From assembly GCA_963828385.1 (NCBI GenBank), contig CAWHEF010000002.1, positions 2,930,550 to 2,994,549 of the forward strand: DNA of 64,000 nt. The letters run 5' to 3'. The position numbers were made by a program, and so were the translations under genes. The stretch's first letter is position 1, and every line of letters starts with the position of its first letter. This stretch comes from Bog-756 sp963828385 (GTDB taxonomy: Bacteria > Actinomycetota > Acidimicrobiia > Acidimicrobiales > RAAP-2). The notes beneath the pieces were generated by a model. That model saw only the letters and a program-made list of their open reading frames with translations. It searched no databases and was not told the DNA's origin. This document shows positions 44,476 through 52,463 of this stretch, piece by piece.

Positions 44476-44781
44476 TTATCTGATCGCTCGGGCGAGCCGG
44501 GCGGCCAACCCGGGATCCAGTACGGTGATCTCCCGCGTCCCGGTGAACAGGCCGATCTCTCCAGAGCCGAGATCCCTCACATGAGCGATGAGCGGCCCGT
44601 CGAGCGGACCAGAGGCTTCGACGTCGGCAACCGCTGATTCGGTGGCACCGACGTCTGCGGGTCCCTGAGTCTCCACGGCACCGATGACAGCGGGAAGCGC
44701 GGGAACGGCGGAAATTGCACCGGCAGCGACCACGGCCGCGGTGCCACCCTTGAGGAACGAACGTCGGTCGAACTGGCTCAT
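44476..44781 (-). CDS. Small Tat-exported protein
   Basis: The 101-residue product opens MSQFDRRSFLKGGTAAVVAA, a twin-arginine signal (RRSFLK plus hydrophobic stretch). The mature part of about 65 residues is acidic with a short DGPLIAHVRDLGSGEIGLFTG segment. Similar proteins occur beside DUF4331 genes. ATG 44781 is chosen over an in-frame ATG 33 bases earlier because the Tat motif should lie near the start. Confidence 0.75.
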   Translation of the reverse strand: MSQFDRRSFLKGGTAAVVAAGAISAVPALPAVIGAVETQGPADVGATESAVADVEASGPLDGPLIAHVRDLGSGEIGLFTGTREITVLDPGLAARLARAIR

Positions 44782-45085
44782 GGCGGCCTCCCGGGGCAGG
44801 AATGGCAGGATCACGCGGCGACTGCCGCAGGGATTCGGAGCCGTGAGGCCATCCGGATGAGATACCGGCTCGGTGCCTTCGCAATCAACACCGACGGTTC
44901 GTCGATTCTTTGCGGTCCCACCGCCCGGAACTGGCAGTTCTTGCGACGAGCGCTGCCAGGTTACGAGTTCGTTACGAAAGCATCATCGTGGACGACGGAG
45001 TGACGCCCGGTACTCAACGATCTGCACAGCGAACTGCAATCGGATCCGGTGAGATCGACAGAAGACAGCCAGGCGACAGCCCCGC
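44782..45085. other. 304-bp intergenic region
   Basis: No gene seen. It holds the upstream region of the Tat-protein/DUF4331 pair and the 3' flank of the deacylase gene. No clear hairpin or box. Confidence 0.4.
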
Positions 45086-46843
45086 TCAGGCTGCACCTCG
45101 AACGAGACGGCCCGGACGTTCGCCGGTGTCGACGTCGTGGCGTCGGGTGACGACGCCGTTCACGATGGTGGCGAGATAGCCCTGCGCCGGCTGGAGGATC
45201 CTGCCGGCTCCCGTCGGCAGGTCGAAGCGGACCTCGGGGGGGACGATGCGGAGCCGGTCGAGATCGATCACGTTGAGGTCGGCCCTCTTCCCTTTGGTGA
45301 TGACACCCCGGTCGTCGAACCCGTAGAGCTCGGCATTGGCTCCGCTCAGCTTGTGTACCAGGAGCTCGAGCGGGAGGCGCTCCCCCCTGGACCGGTCACG
45401 GGCCCAGTGGGTCAGGTGGAAGGTCGAAGCCGAGCAGTCCGAGATCAGGTTGACATGGGCCCCGGCGTCGCCGAGGCCGGTCACCGTGTTCACGTCCAGC
45501 ATCATCTCCCGGCACGCTTCGAGGGTGCCGCCGACGAAGTTCGATCCCAGCACCGCGTAGAAGGCCCGGCCGTCGTCGGCGAGCAGCAGGTCGTACATGT
45601 GGGCGACGGGATCCTCGCCGGCAGCCACGGCCTGGGCATAGACGGATTGATCGAGGCTCGGTTCGTAGTCGAGGGGGTCGGTCAGCGGGAAGGTCAGAAC
45701 CAGCCCCGGTGTGAACAGCTCCACCAGGAGCTCCGAGAAGTCGCGGGGGTCTGCGGGCCCCTTCGACTCGCCGAGGATCGCCGCTCGAACCTCGGGCCTG
45801 CGCATGGTGGCCACCCGCTCCGGCAACGGAAGGTGGGCTATAGCCCGGTAGGACGGCCGGTTCATGAACAGGTGGTAGGTGTCGAGGTTGGTCATGATCG
45901 TGACCGACCGGGGAATCACCTGGGGCCTCAAGGTGGCCCCGGCCCGGTTCGCCTCGGCTGCGGCGCCGAGCACCACCTTCCAGTGATCGGGATCCTCGAA
46001 CAGCTGCGCCACGGTGAATGTCACGGGAGCCCCGCTGGCCCGGGACACCGCCGTGAGCAGGGGAACCTCGTCGATCGGCTTGGCACGCTCGCCGCCGAGG
46101 CGATCGAGCTGTCCGATGGTGCCGGCCACGATCGCCTCGAACACCCCGTGACCGGCTGCACGTAATGAACCGGCCAACGCCAGCAGTTCCTCCTCGGGCG
46201 CGAACGTTCCCGGCACCGGACGCCCGGACCGGGCCTTGTGCCCGATCGTGCGCGATGTCGAGAACCCGACGGCCCCGGCATCGAGGGCCTCCTCGACGAT
46301 GGCCGCCATGGCGGCCAGGTCGTCGGCCGTCGCATCCTCGTTGGCCGCACCACGCTCGGACATCACGTAGTACCGGACCGCCCCGTGCGCGATCTGGGCG
46401 GCGATATCGACGGCGTAGCGCCGCTCACCGAGCAGGTCGAGGTACTGGGCGAAGGTTTCCCACTCGCCCCACGGCATGCCGGTGCTCAGCGCTGAGCCGG
46501 GTATGTCCTCCACCCCTTCCATCAGGTCGATCAGGGTGTCGTGGTCCTGAGCCCGCACGGGAGCGAAACCGACCCCGCAGTTGCCCATCACGAGCGTGGT
46601 CACACCATTGGTCGCCGACGGCTCGAGGGCGTCGTCCCAGGTGACCTGACCGTCGTAATGCGTATGGACGTCGACCCAGCCGGGCGTGATCAGCGCACCG
46701 TCGGCGTCGATCACCTCGGCGGCCCGCTCACTCACCTCTCCCAATTCGATGATCCGGCCGTCACGCACGCCCACGTCGGCGATGAAGGAAGGACCCCCGC
46801 TGCCATCGACGACGGTGCCACCCTTCAGCACGAGATCCAGCAT
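45086..46843 (-). CDS. N-acyl-D-amino-acid deacylase-like amidohydrolase
   Basis: The 585-residue protein has the D-aminoacylase/DAN layout: small beta-domain start LVLKGGTVVDGSGGPS, metal motif PGWVDVHTHYDGQVTWD (HxH), NGVTTLVMGNCGVGFAPV, and the C-terminal GLGDAGAHVNLISDC and KGKRADLNVIDLDRL. The actinobacterial branch is broad and includes many proteins of unverified substrate. ATG 46843 has GAGGAGAG upstream. It is divergent from the YCII/ECF42 cluster. Confidence 0.85.
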   Translation of the reverse strand: MLDLVLKGGTVVDGSGGPSFIADVGVRDGRIIELGEVSERAAEVIDADGALITPGWVDVHTHYDGQVTWDDALEPSATNGVTTLVMGNCGVGFAPVRAQDHDTLIDLMEGVEDIPGSALSTGMPWGEWETFAQYLDLLGERRYAVDIAAQIAHGAVRYYVMSERGAANEDATADDLAAMAAIVEEALDAGAVGFSTSRTIGHKARSGRPVPGTFAPEEELLALAGSLRAAGHGVFEAIVAGTIGQLDRLGGERAKPIDEVPLLTAVSRASGAPVTFTVAQLFEDPDHWKVVLGAAAEANRAGATLRPQVIPRSVTIMTNLDTYHLFMNRPSYRAIAHLPLPERVATMRRPEVRAAILGESKGPADPRDFSELLVELFTPGLVLTFPLTDPLDYEPSLDQSVYAQAVAAGEDPVAHMYDLLLADDGRAFYAVLGSNFVGGTLEACREMMLDVNTVTGLGDAGAHVNLISDCSASTFHLTHWARDRSRGERLPLELLVHKLSGANAELYGFDDRGVITKGKRADLNVIDLDRLRIVPPEVRFDLPTGAGRILQPAQGYLATIVNGVVTRRHDVDTGERPGRLVRGAA

Positions 46844-47149
46844 GGCTCTCTCCTCGTCTACTTCATCGTGACTGAACTCACGGCCGGCAGTGACCCCGCC
46901 GTGCGCGTGCTGGCGGTGCCGAAGACGCATTCCGGCGACCGCGAACAGCGATGACCGACTGCATCCCAACGCTACTCATTAGCGGCGCGAGGAGCTTCGA
47001 AAGTGGGGGGCAGGGGCAGGGCCCCAGAGCTAGAACCCGGAGAAGAAGACTGGGGAGGTTCTCCGTCCGGAGTGTCGATTTCCGCATCGGTCGAACGTCG
47101 GTTCCACAGACCGGCTGACAGGTGCCGGCAGTTCAGAAAGGAAAACGTG
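46844..47149. other. 306-bp divergent promoter region
   Basis: It separates the deacylase (-) and YCII/ECF42 (+) transcripts. No gene seen. ECF42-type promoters are unknown to me well enough to mark one here. Confidence 0.4.
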
Positions 47150-47449
47150 ATGACGAACTACCTACTGGCGTTTCGCGCTCCGTCCGACCGGACGCCCGCC
47201 GAGGGCGAGGACCAGGCCTGGGGCGCTTGGTTCGCTTCGATGGGATCCGCCCTGGTGGACTCCGGACACCGGGTGCAGCACACGGAGACGCTGCCCGCCA
47301 AGGGTGGATCTGCTGGCGGAGACACCGTGCCCACCGGCTACGTCGTGATCGCCGCCGAGGGATCGAAGCAGGTCGTCGACGTGGCGTCGGGGTGCCCGGG
47401 GTTGAAGTCAGGCGTGAGCGTGGAGGTCGCCGAGACGATCGACGCATGA
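47150..47449 (+). CDS. YCII-related (DGPF-type) protein 1
   Basis: The 99-residue protein starts MTNYLLAFRAPSDRTP and contains WFASMGSALVDSGHRV and GYVVIAAEGSKQVVDVASGCPGLKSG (in part), the YCII ferredoxin-like fold. AAAGGA lies 7 nt upstream of the ATG. YCII/DGPF proteins of unknown activity are the standard neighbours of ECF42 sigma factors. Confidence 0.82.
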   Translation: MTNYLLAFRAPSDRTPAEGEDQAWGAWFASMGSALVDSGHRVQHTETLPAKGGSAGGDTVPTGYVVIAAEGSKQVVDVASGCPGLKSGVSVEVAETIDA

Positions 47450-47527
47450 CCGGAGCTCCGACCGTCGAGCCGGGGCCGGCTCAACGACCGGCCCCGGCGT
47501 CGACGCCCGAGAGGGAGAATATGCCTC

Positions 47528-47884
47528 ATGGCTGAGTATCTGATCCTGATCTACGCCGACGAGGCGGCATGGGCTGAGGCGGACCGCGGGATGGACGAGC
47601 GGGTTCTCGGCGAGCATCAGCGTTTCATGACGAAGCACGCCAACAAGATTCGGGGCGGCAACCGGTTGCGGACCAGCGACACGGCGACCTCGATCCGACG
47701 GGAAGCGGATGGCCACTTCTTGGTCACCGACGCGCCGTTCGCCGAGACCAAGGAGGTGATGGGCGGCTACTACCTCATCGACGCCGACGATCTGGACGAC
47801 GCGATTGCGATGGCCAAGGAGGTCCCTGCTCCCCACGGCGGCGTCGAGGTCCGTCCCATCTGGCCCACCAACGCGCCTGCCTGA
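47528..47884 (+). CDS. YCII-related (DGPF-type) protein 2
   Basis: The 118-residue protein begins MAEYLILIYADEAAW and has VTDAPFAETKEVMGGYYLIDADDLDDAI, where DAPF corresponds to the DGPF motif, and ends with VEVRPIW. It is the more typical DGPF family member of the two. It lies 8 bp before the sigma-factor gene, so both are surely co-transcribed. Confidence 0.88.
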   Translation: MAEYLILIYADEAAWAEADRGMDERVLGEHQRFMTKHANKIRGGNRLRTSDTATSIRREADGHFLVTDAPFAETKEVMGGYYLIDADDLDDAIAMAKEVPAPHGGVEVRPIWPTNAPA

Positions 47885-47892
47885 ACAAGAGG

Positions 47893-49146
47893 ATGCCCGC
47901 TGACGCGACAGTCGTCGCCGCGGTGGCAGAGGCCCATCGCAAAGAATGGGCAGCCGTGCTGGCTACGACAGTCCGCGTCACCGGCGACATCGATCTGGCC
48001 GAGGAGTGCGTCCAAGACGCCTACTCCAGGGCATTGTCGACCTGGTCGACCGGCGGCGTCCCGGCGCGTCCCGGTGCGTGGTTGACGACCGTCGCCCGTC
48101 GACGGGCGCTCGACAGGTTGCGTCGGCTTTCGACAGAGCAACGGGTACTTCCCGCACTCGTCCAGCCAACCGTGGCCACGGATTCCGAGGAGCCCGATCC
48201 GCCGGAGATCACCGACGATCGCTTGCGGCTCGTGTTCACCTGCTGCCACCCGGCCCTTTCAGTCGATGCTCAGGTGGCCTTGACCCTGCGACTGGTGTGT
48301 GGGCTCACGACCCGGGAAGTGGCCCGGGCGTTCCTGGTCAGTGAGTCGACCATGGCGGCGCGGATCACCCGGGCCAAGAGAAAGATCGCCATGGCCCACA
48401 TTCCCTACCGAGTGCCGCCCTTCTCCGAGCTCCCGGCACGCACCGACGCCGTCCTCACGGTGGTCCACCTCCTCTTCACCACCGGCCATACCGCACCGGC
48501 CGGCGATGACCTGATCCGCCGGGACCTGGTCGAGCGGTCCTTCGACCTGGCCCGCATGTTGCGGGGTCTGCTTCCCGGCGATGCCGACGTGGCCGGACTG
48601 CTCGGCCTGATCGTCCTCACCGATGCCCGCCGCCCCTCGCGCCTCGACGCACAGGGCGACCTTGTGGCCATGGCCGATCAGAATCGCGCCCTCTGGGACC
48701 GGGATGCCATTGCCGAGGGCATCGATCTCGTCCGCGAAGCACTGGATCGACGCCCTCCCGGGCGCTTCGGCCTCATGGCAGCCATCGCCGCAGTCCACGA
48801 CGAGGCGACGTCGTGGGGTGCCACCGACTGGGTGCAGATCGTGGGGCTCTACGACCTGTTGGGGTCGATCTGGCCTTCCCCGGTCGTCGCCCTCAACCGG
48901 GCCGTCGCCGTCGGGTTTGCCGACGGTCCGGCTGCCGGTCTCTCCGCCCTCGACGAGCTGGGCGACGAGCCGACCCTTGCCGGCTACAGCTATCTCGCCG
49001 CTGCCCGGGCTGACTTCCTGAGCAGGCTCGGGCGCACCGACGAGGCGGGACTGGCCTATCAAGAGGCGTTCATGCTCAGCGAGAACGCCGCGGAGCGCCA
49101 GTTCCTCGCCGCCCGTCTGGATCAGCTGTCTCCGAAACGAGGGTGA
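47893..49146 (+). CDS. ECF42-type RNA polymerase sigma factor with TPR-like tail
   Basis: The 417-residue protein has sigma region 2 (ATTVRVTGDIDLAEECVQDAYSRAL, with a WLTTVARRRALDRLRR segment), region 4 (LRLVCGLTTREVARAFLVSESTMAARITRAKRKI in two helices), and a long helical C-terminal extension (about 180-417) containing NRAVAVGFADGPAAGLSALD and YSYLAAARADFLSRLGRTDEAG, a TPR-like repeat. This is the ECF42 architecture, in which the C-terminal extension replaces an anti-sigma factor as the control element. The two YCII genes upstream are the expected targets. Confidence 0.9.
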   Translation: MPADATVVAAVAEAHRKEWAAVLATTVRVTGDIDLAEECVQDAYSRALSTWSTGGVPARPGAWLTTVARRRALDRLRRLSTEQRVLPALVQPTVATDSEEPDPPEITDDRLRLVFTCCHPALSVDAQVALTLRLVCGLTTREVARAFLVSESTMAARITRAKRKIAMAHIPYRVPPFSELPARTDAVLTVVHLLFTTGHTAPAGDDLIRRDLVERSFDLARMLRGLLPGDADVAGLLGLIVLTDARRPSRLDAQGDLVAMADQNRALWDRDAIAEGIDLVREALDRRPPGRFGLMAAIAAVHDEATSWGATDWVQIVGLYDLLGSIWPSPVVALNRAVAVGFADGPAAGLSALDELGDEPTLAGYSYLAAARADFLSRLGRTDEAGLAYQEAFMLSENAAERQFLAARLDQLSPKRG

Positions 49147-49183
49147 TGTGTACAAGGAAGCGAGGGTGATGTGCACAAGGAAG
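49138..49183. repeat. 23-bp tandem duplication across the ECF42 stop codon
   Basis: CGAGGGTGATGTG(T/C)ACAAGGAAG occurs twice back to back with one mismatch. The first copy contains the TGA stop (49144-49146) of the sigma-factor gene. Confidence 0.9.
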
Positions 49184-49298
49184 GCAGGGGCGGGTCAGGT
49201 CCGGGCATCCAGTCGTCGTGTTGCACTAGGTTCGGGACTCCGACCCGCGATCCGATGCGTGGTCCAGCGATCGATCCGAGGCACGAAGAGGGGCAACA

Positions 49299-50720
49299 GT
49301 GAACAGGGTCTTCTCCATACGACGATTTCTCGTGGCCGGTGCCATGGCAGCCGGGTTGTCGGTCACCGCGGCGACCCCGGCCATGGCGCAGGGGTCGGCA
49401 CCCCAGGCACCGTCTGCCGCCAGTGCGGCGGGCACCGGCCAGGGCAACTGGCTCGTCTACCACGGCGATGTCGGCGGCTCGGGGAACGGCGGGTCGAGGC
49501 TGGACCTCTCGTCCCCGACATCGGCATGGACATCACCGGCCCTCGACGGACAGCTCTACGGCGAGCCCCTCGTCTTCGGTTCCGAAGTGCTGGTGGCGAC
49601 CGAGAACGACACCGTGTACGGGTTGTCGGCGACCAACGGGTCGGTGCTCTGGCAGAACCACCTGGGTCCCCCGGTGCCCTCGGGGAACCTTCCGTGCGGC
49701 GACATCTCACCGTCGGTCGGCATCACGTCGACTCCGGTGATCGACCGGAGCCGCAAGGAGATCTTCGTCGTGGCCGATATCAACTACGGCGGCACGCCCA
49801 TTCATGAGCTCTACGGCCTCGACACGACCACCGGGACGGTGGAGCTCCAGCAGAACGTCGACCCCTCGGGGGAGTACACCCCGGCCACGCTGCAGCGGGC
49901 ATCGCTCACGCTTGCCGGCGGCAACATCGTGTTCGGCTACGGGGGCAATGCCGGGGACTGCTCGACCTACCACGGCTGGGTCGTATCGGTCCCCGAGACA
50001 GGAGGACCGCTGAAGACCTACGAGGTCGACTCCGGATCCGGAGAGGATCAGGGGGCCATCTGGATGGGAGGCGCCGCTCCGGTCGTCGACAAGAACGGAA
50101 ACGTGTGGGCGGCGTCGGGGAACGGGTCGGTCCACTCATCGTCCGGACCCTTCGACTACGGCAACTCGGTATTGGAGCTCTCACCCTCTATGCAGCTGCT
50201 CCAGTACTTCGCTCCTTCGAACTGGTATCAGCTGAGTGCCGAAGACGCCGACGTCGGATCGGTCTCCCCGGTGGTCCTCCCCGACGGCTCCGTGGTCCAG
50301 GGAGGAAAGGGCCAGACGCTGTACCTCCTCAAGGCGAGCGATCTCGGCGGAATCGGCGGAAACGTCTCCATGCTGTCGGGGGTGTGTGGAAACGTGATCG
50401 ACGGTGGCACGGCATATGACCGCGGCATCGTCTACCTACCGTGCACCTCGGGCGTGCTCGCCGTACGGGTCAGGGCGGGCAAGAGCACGATGAGCGAGCT
50501 GTGGCAGTCCTCGAGCGGTGCTGGCGGTCCGCCCATCCTGGCCGGCGGTTCGGTCTGGACGATTTCGGGGGGCACGCTCTATGGCCTCGACCCCGCCACC
50601 GGCGCTGCCGTCCACCAGCTGAGCATCGGCACCAACGCCACCCACTTCCCCACCCCGTCAGTCGGCGACGGGCTGCTGCTGGCGCCCGGGGGAAACCAGG
50701 TCTTCGCCTTCTCCGGCTGA
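49299..50720 (+). CDS. Secreted PQQ-like beta-propeller protein
   Basis: The 473-residue protein has a Sec signal (RRFLVAGAMAAGLSVTAATPAMA, cleavage near residue 31). The mature part has repeated blades such as EPLVFGSEVLVATENDTVYGLSATNGSVLW and GTLYGLDPATGAAV (shown in pieces), the PQQ-like pattern 'VYaLdatTG...W'. Pairs of Cys in PCGDIS, DCSTYHG, GVCGN and LPCTSG suggest disulfides. It is probably a structural or binding propeller; PQQ-dehydrogenase catalytic residues were not identified. GTG 49299 has GAGGGG upstream. Confidence 0.85.
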   Translation: MNRVFSIRRFLVAGAMAAGLSVTAATPAMAQGSAPQAPSAASAAGTGQGNWLVYHGDVGGSGNGGSRLDLSSPTSAWTSPALDGQLYGEPLVFGSEVLVATENDTVYGLSATNGSVLWQNHLGPPVPSGNLPCGDISPSVGITSTPVIDRSRKEIFVVADINYGGTPIHELYGLDTTTGTVELQQNVDPSGEYTPATLQRASLTLAGGNIVFGYGGNAGDCSTYHGWVVSVPETGGPLKTYEVDSGSGEDQGAIWMGGAAPVVDKNGNVWAASGNGSVHSSSGPFDYGNSVLELSPSMQLLQYFAPSNWYQLSAEDADVGSVSPVVLPDGSVVQGGKGQTLYLLKASDLGGIGGNVSMLSGVCGNVIDGGTAYDRGIVYLPCTSGVLAVRVRAGKSTMSELWQSSSGAGGPPILAGGSVWTISGGTLYGLDPATGAAVHQLSIGTNATHFPTPSVGDGLLLAPGGNQVFAFSG

Positions 50721-50751
50721 CATCGACCGCCTTCTGCGGCCGAGATCGACC

Positions 50752-51270
50752 TCAGCGCAGTTTCCACCGGGTCCGCTCTGCCGACACGAGGGCCGATTCC
50801 ATCTTGGCGGCGAGCGACTCGAACATCGGATAGGGCTGCGATTCGAAGGTGGCGTCGAGCGCCGGCTTCCACCAGAGCCACCGCGTGACCAGGCGACGCC
50901 CGAGCAGGAGCCGCACCAGGTCGAAGTCCACCACACCGAGCTGTTCCAGCGCCCCGAGCTGTTCGAAGTAGTCGAGCTCGCGAAAGAACGTCGCTGCGAC
51001 TTCATCATTGGCCGTCACCGCCCGGCGGAAAGCGGTCGTCAGCTCCCCAGGCGTGGCGAAGCCGTCGACCAGCCGACGCGCCTCGACGAGGCTCTCGTCG
51101 TTCCAGCGGCGGAGGAAGTCACCTCCCGCCTCGGCCTGACGTCCGATTCTCGCTTCCCGGACCTGCTGCCCGGCGAAGACGGCGGCGCCGATGGCACCGA
51201 GCAGACCGAGGGCGCCGACCGCCGTACCGATCGCCGTCACGATCTCGGCCCAATTGGGCGACGCGTCCAT
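50752..51270 (-). CDS. Single-helix membrane protein, DUF4760-like
   Basis: The 172-residue product has one N-terminal helix (WAEIVTAIGTAVGALGLLGAIGAAVFA), a basic stretch QQVREARIGRQ, and a helical cytosolic domain containing FLRRWNDESLVEARRLVDGF and FFRELDYFEQLGALEQLGVVDFDLV (in part). This N-in helix plus 'FF...LG.L...G.vd' pattern is typical of DUF4760-like proteins of unknown role. It is convergent with the propeller gene. Confidence 0.7.
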   Translation of the reverse strand: MDASPNWAEIVTAIGTAVGALGLLGAIGAAVFAGQQVREARIGRQAEAGGDFLRRWNDESLVEARRLVDGFATPGELTTAFRRAVTANDEVAATFFRELDYFEQLGALEQLGVVDFDLVRLLLGRRLVTRWLWWKPALDATFESQPYPMFESLAAKMESALVSAERTRWKLR

Positions 51271-51510
51271 GAGTGCACCTCGGAGGTCGGAGGATGGTGG
51301 CGGCTATCGAGTCCGCCCGGCCGAGCCCGATGCGGTCGAGGGCGGGCCGGCCTGCGTTCCGTCTCGGCATGACGACCCGCCACCCGGCAACCGGTGACGG
51401 TACCGGGCCACCACAGGATAGATGGCGGCTCCGAGCCAAGAGCCGGGCGGAATCGCACCGAGGACCTCGGAGCGACCGGGCCGCTCAGGCCTCCGCCGGG
51501 AGTGAGTCCT

Positions 51511-52311
51511 TCAGGGCAGGATCCAGTCAGGGTCGTCCTCGAAGAACCGGTCGACCAGTGCTTCGAGACCGATCCCGTAAATGGTCCATTCCTGGACTTC
51601 ACCGTTCGGCCCGGTCGGGCGACGGATGCGGGTCATCTCGTCGTCGAGGCGTCGCCTGAGGGAGCAGCCCTCCGACAATGCCCCGGCGGCCACGGTGAAC
51701 TGCCGGACGGTCAGCGGCGGTCGCAGACGCAGGCCGAAATAGGCGGTCATCAGGGCCACCGCCTCTTCCCAGATCGAGGTGGCCCGCTCATAGCTCTCGG
51801 CCAGGGCCGCCCGGACCCTGCCCCAGGTGTCACGGTCGTCCGAACCACCGTCCGCGTCACCGAATGTCGCCGCCACCCACACGGCAACCCAGAGCGCCCA
51901 GTTGTCCGACTCGAGGAGGAATTCGATCCCGTTCCTCCCCGCCAGCCGGCAGAGCTCCCTCACTGACTCCCGTCTCGCCCGAGGGGTGGAGATGTCGAGG
52001 AAGTCGATCAGACCGGCGAGCTCGGTGACCGTACCGTCGAGTGCCGGACCGCCCTCCCCGGATGCGACGAGGGCGAGGACATCGGCCTGGAAGTCCGCCT
52101 GGTTCTCCCACACCCGCTTGATGACGGAGGCATTGGAGAGTCGCTGACCCGTGTCGGCCTCGATGCGCTCGAAGACCCGCTTGAACGTGAAGGTCTCGCC
52201 ACCGGGCCCCAGACCTTCCTCGACCAGGAGGTCACGACCGGTCCGGAGGAGCAGTGAACGGAGCTCCTCACGCGTCAGCCGTGAGCGGGGCGTTTCGTAC
52301 TCCACTGGCAT
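51511..52311 (-). CDS. TetR-like regulator, paralogue B
   Basis: The 266-residue protein from ATG 52311 matches the gene at 31256-32056 in both the DNA-binding region (TFKRVFERIEADTGQRL then NASVIKRVWENQADFQADVL) and the C-terminus (TVRQFTVAAGALSEGCSLR, IYGIGLEALVDRFFED). The middle differs more, which suggests different ligands. An in-frame ATG 51 bases upstream is possible but adds only an Arg-rich leader. It sits between a membrane protein and the HtrA protease; target unknown. Confidence 0.75.
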   Translation of the reverse strand: MPVEYETPRSRLTREELRSLLLRTGRDLLVEEGLGPGGETFTFKRVFERIEADTGQRLSNASVIKRVWENQADFQADVLALVASGEGGPALDGTVTELAGLIDFLDISTPRARRESVRELCRLAGRNGIEFLLESDNWALWVAVWVAATFGDADGGSDDRDTWGRVRAALAESYERATSIWEEAVALMTAYFGLRLRPPLTVRQFTVAAGALSEGCSLRRRLDDEMTRIRRPTGPNGEVQEWTIYGIGLEALVDRFFEDDPDWILP

Positions 52312-52463
52312 TGGCGTCCTCGAACGCGGGTCGCGATGTCCACGAGTGCGCCATCTGCTCACTCGTCGCCGCTGGCAACTGCTCGGCCCACGCTACCGGT
52401 CGGGTCGTGCCCCGATCCGGTGCCTGCCGGCGGTTCTCCCGTGGACCCGGACCGGGTCGCCTG

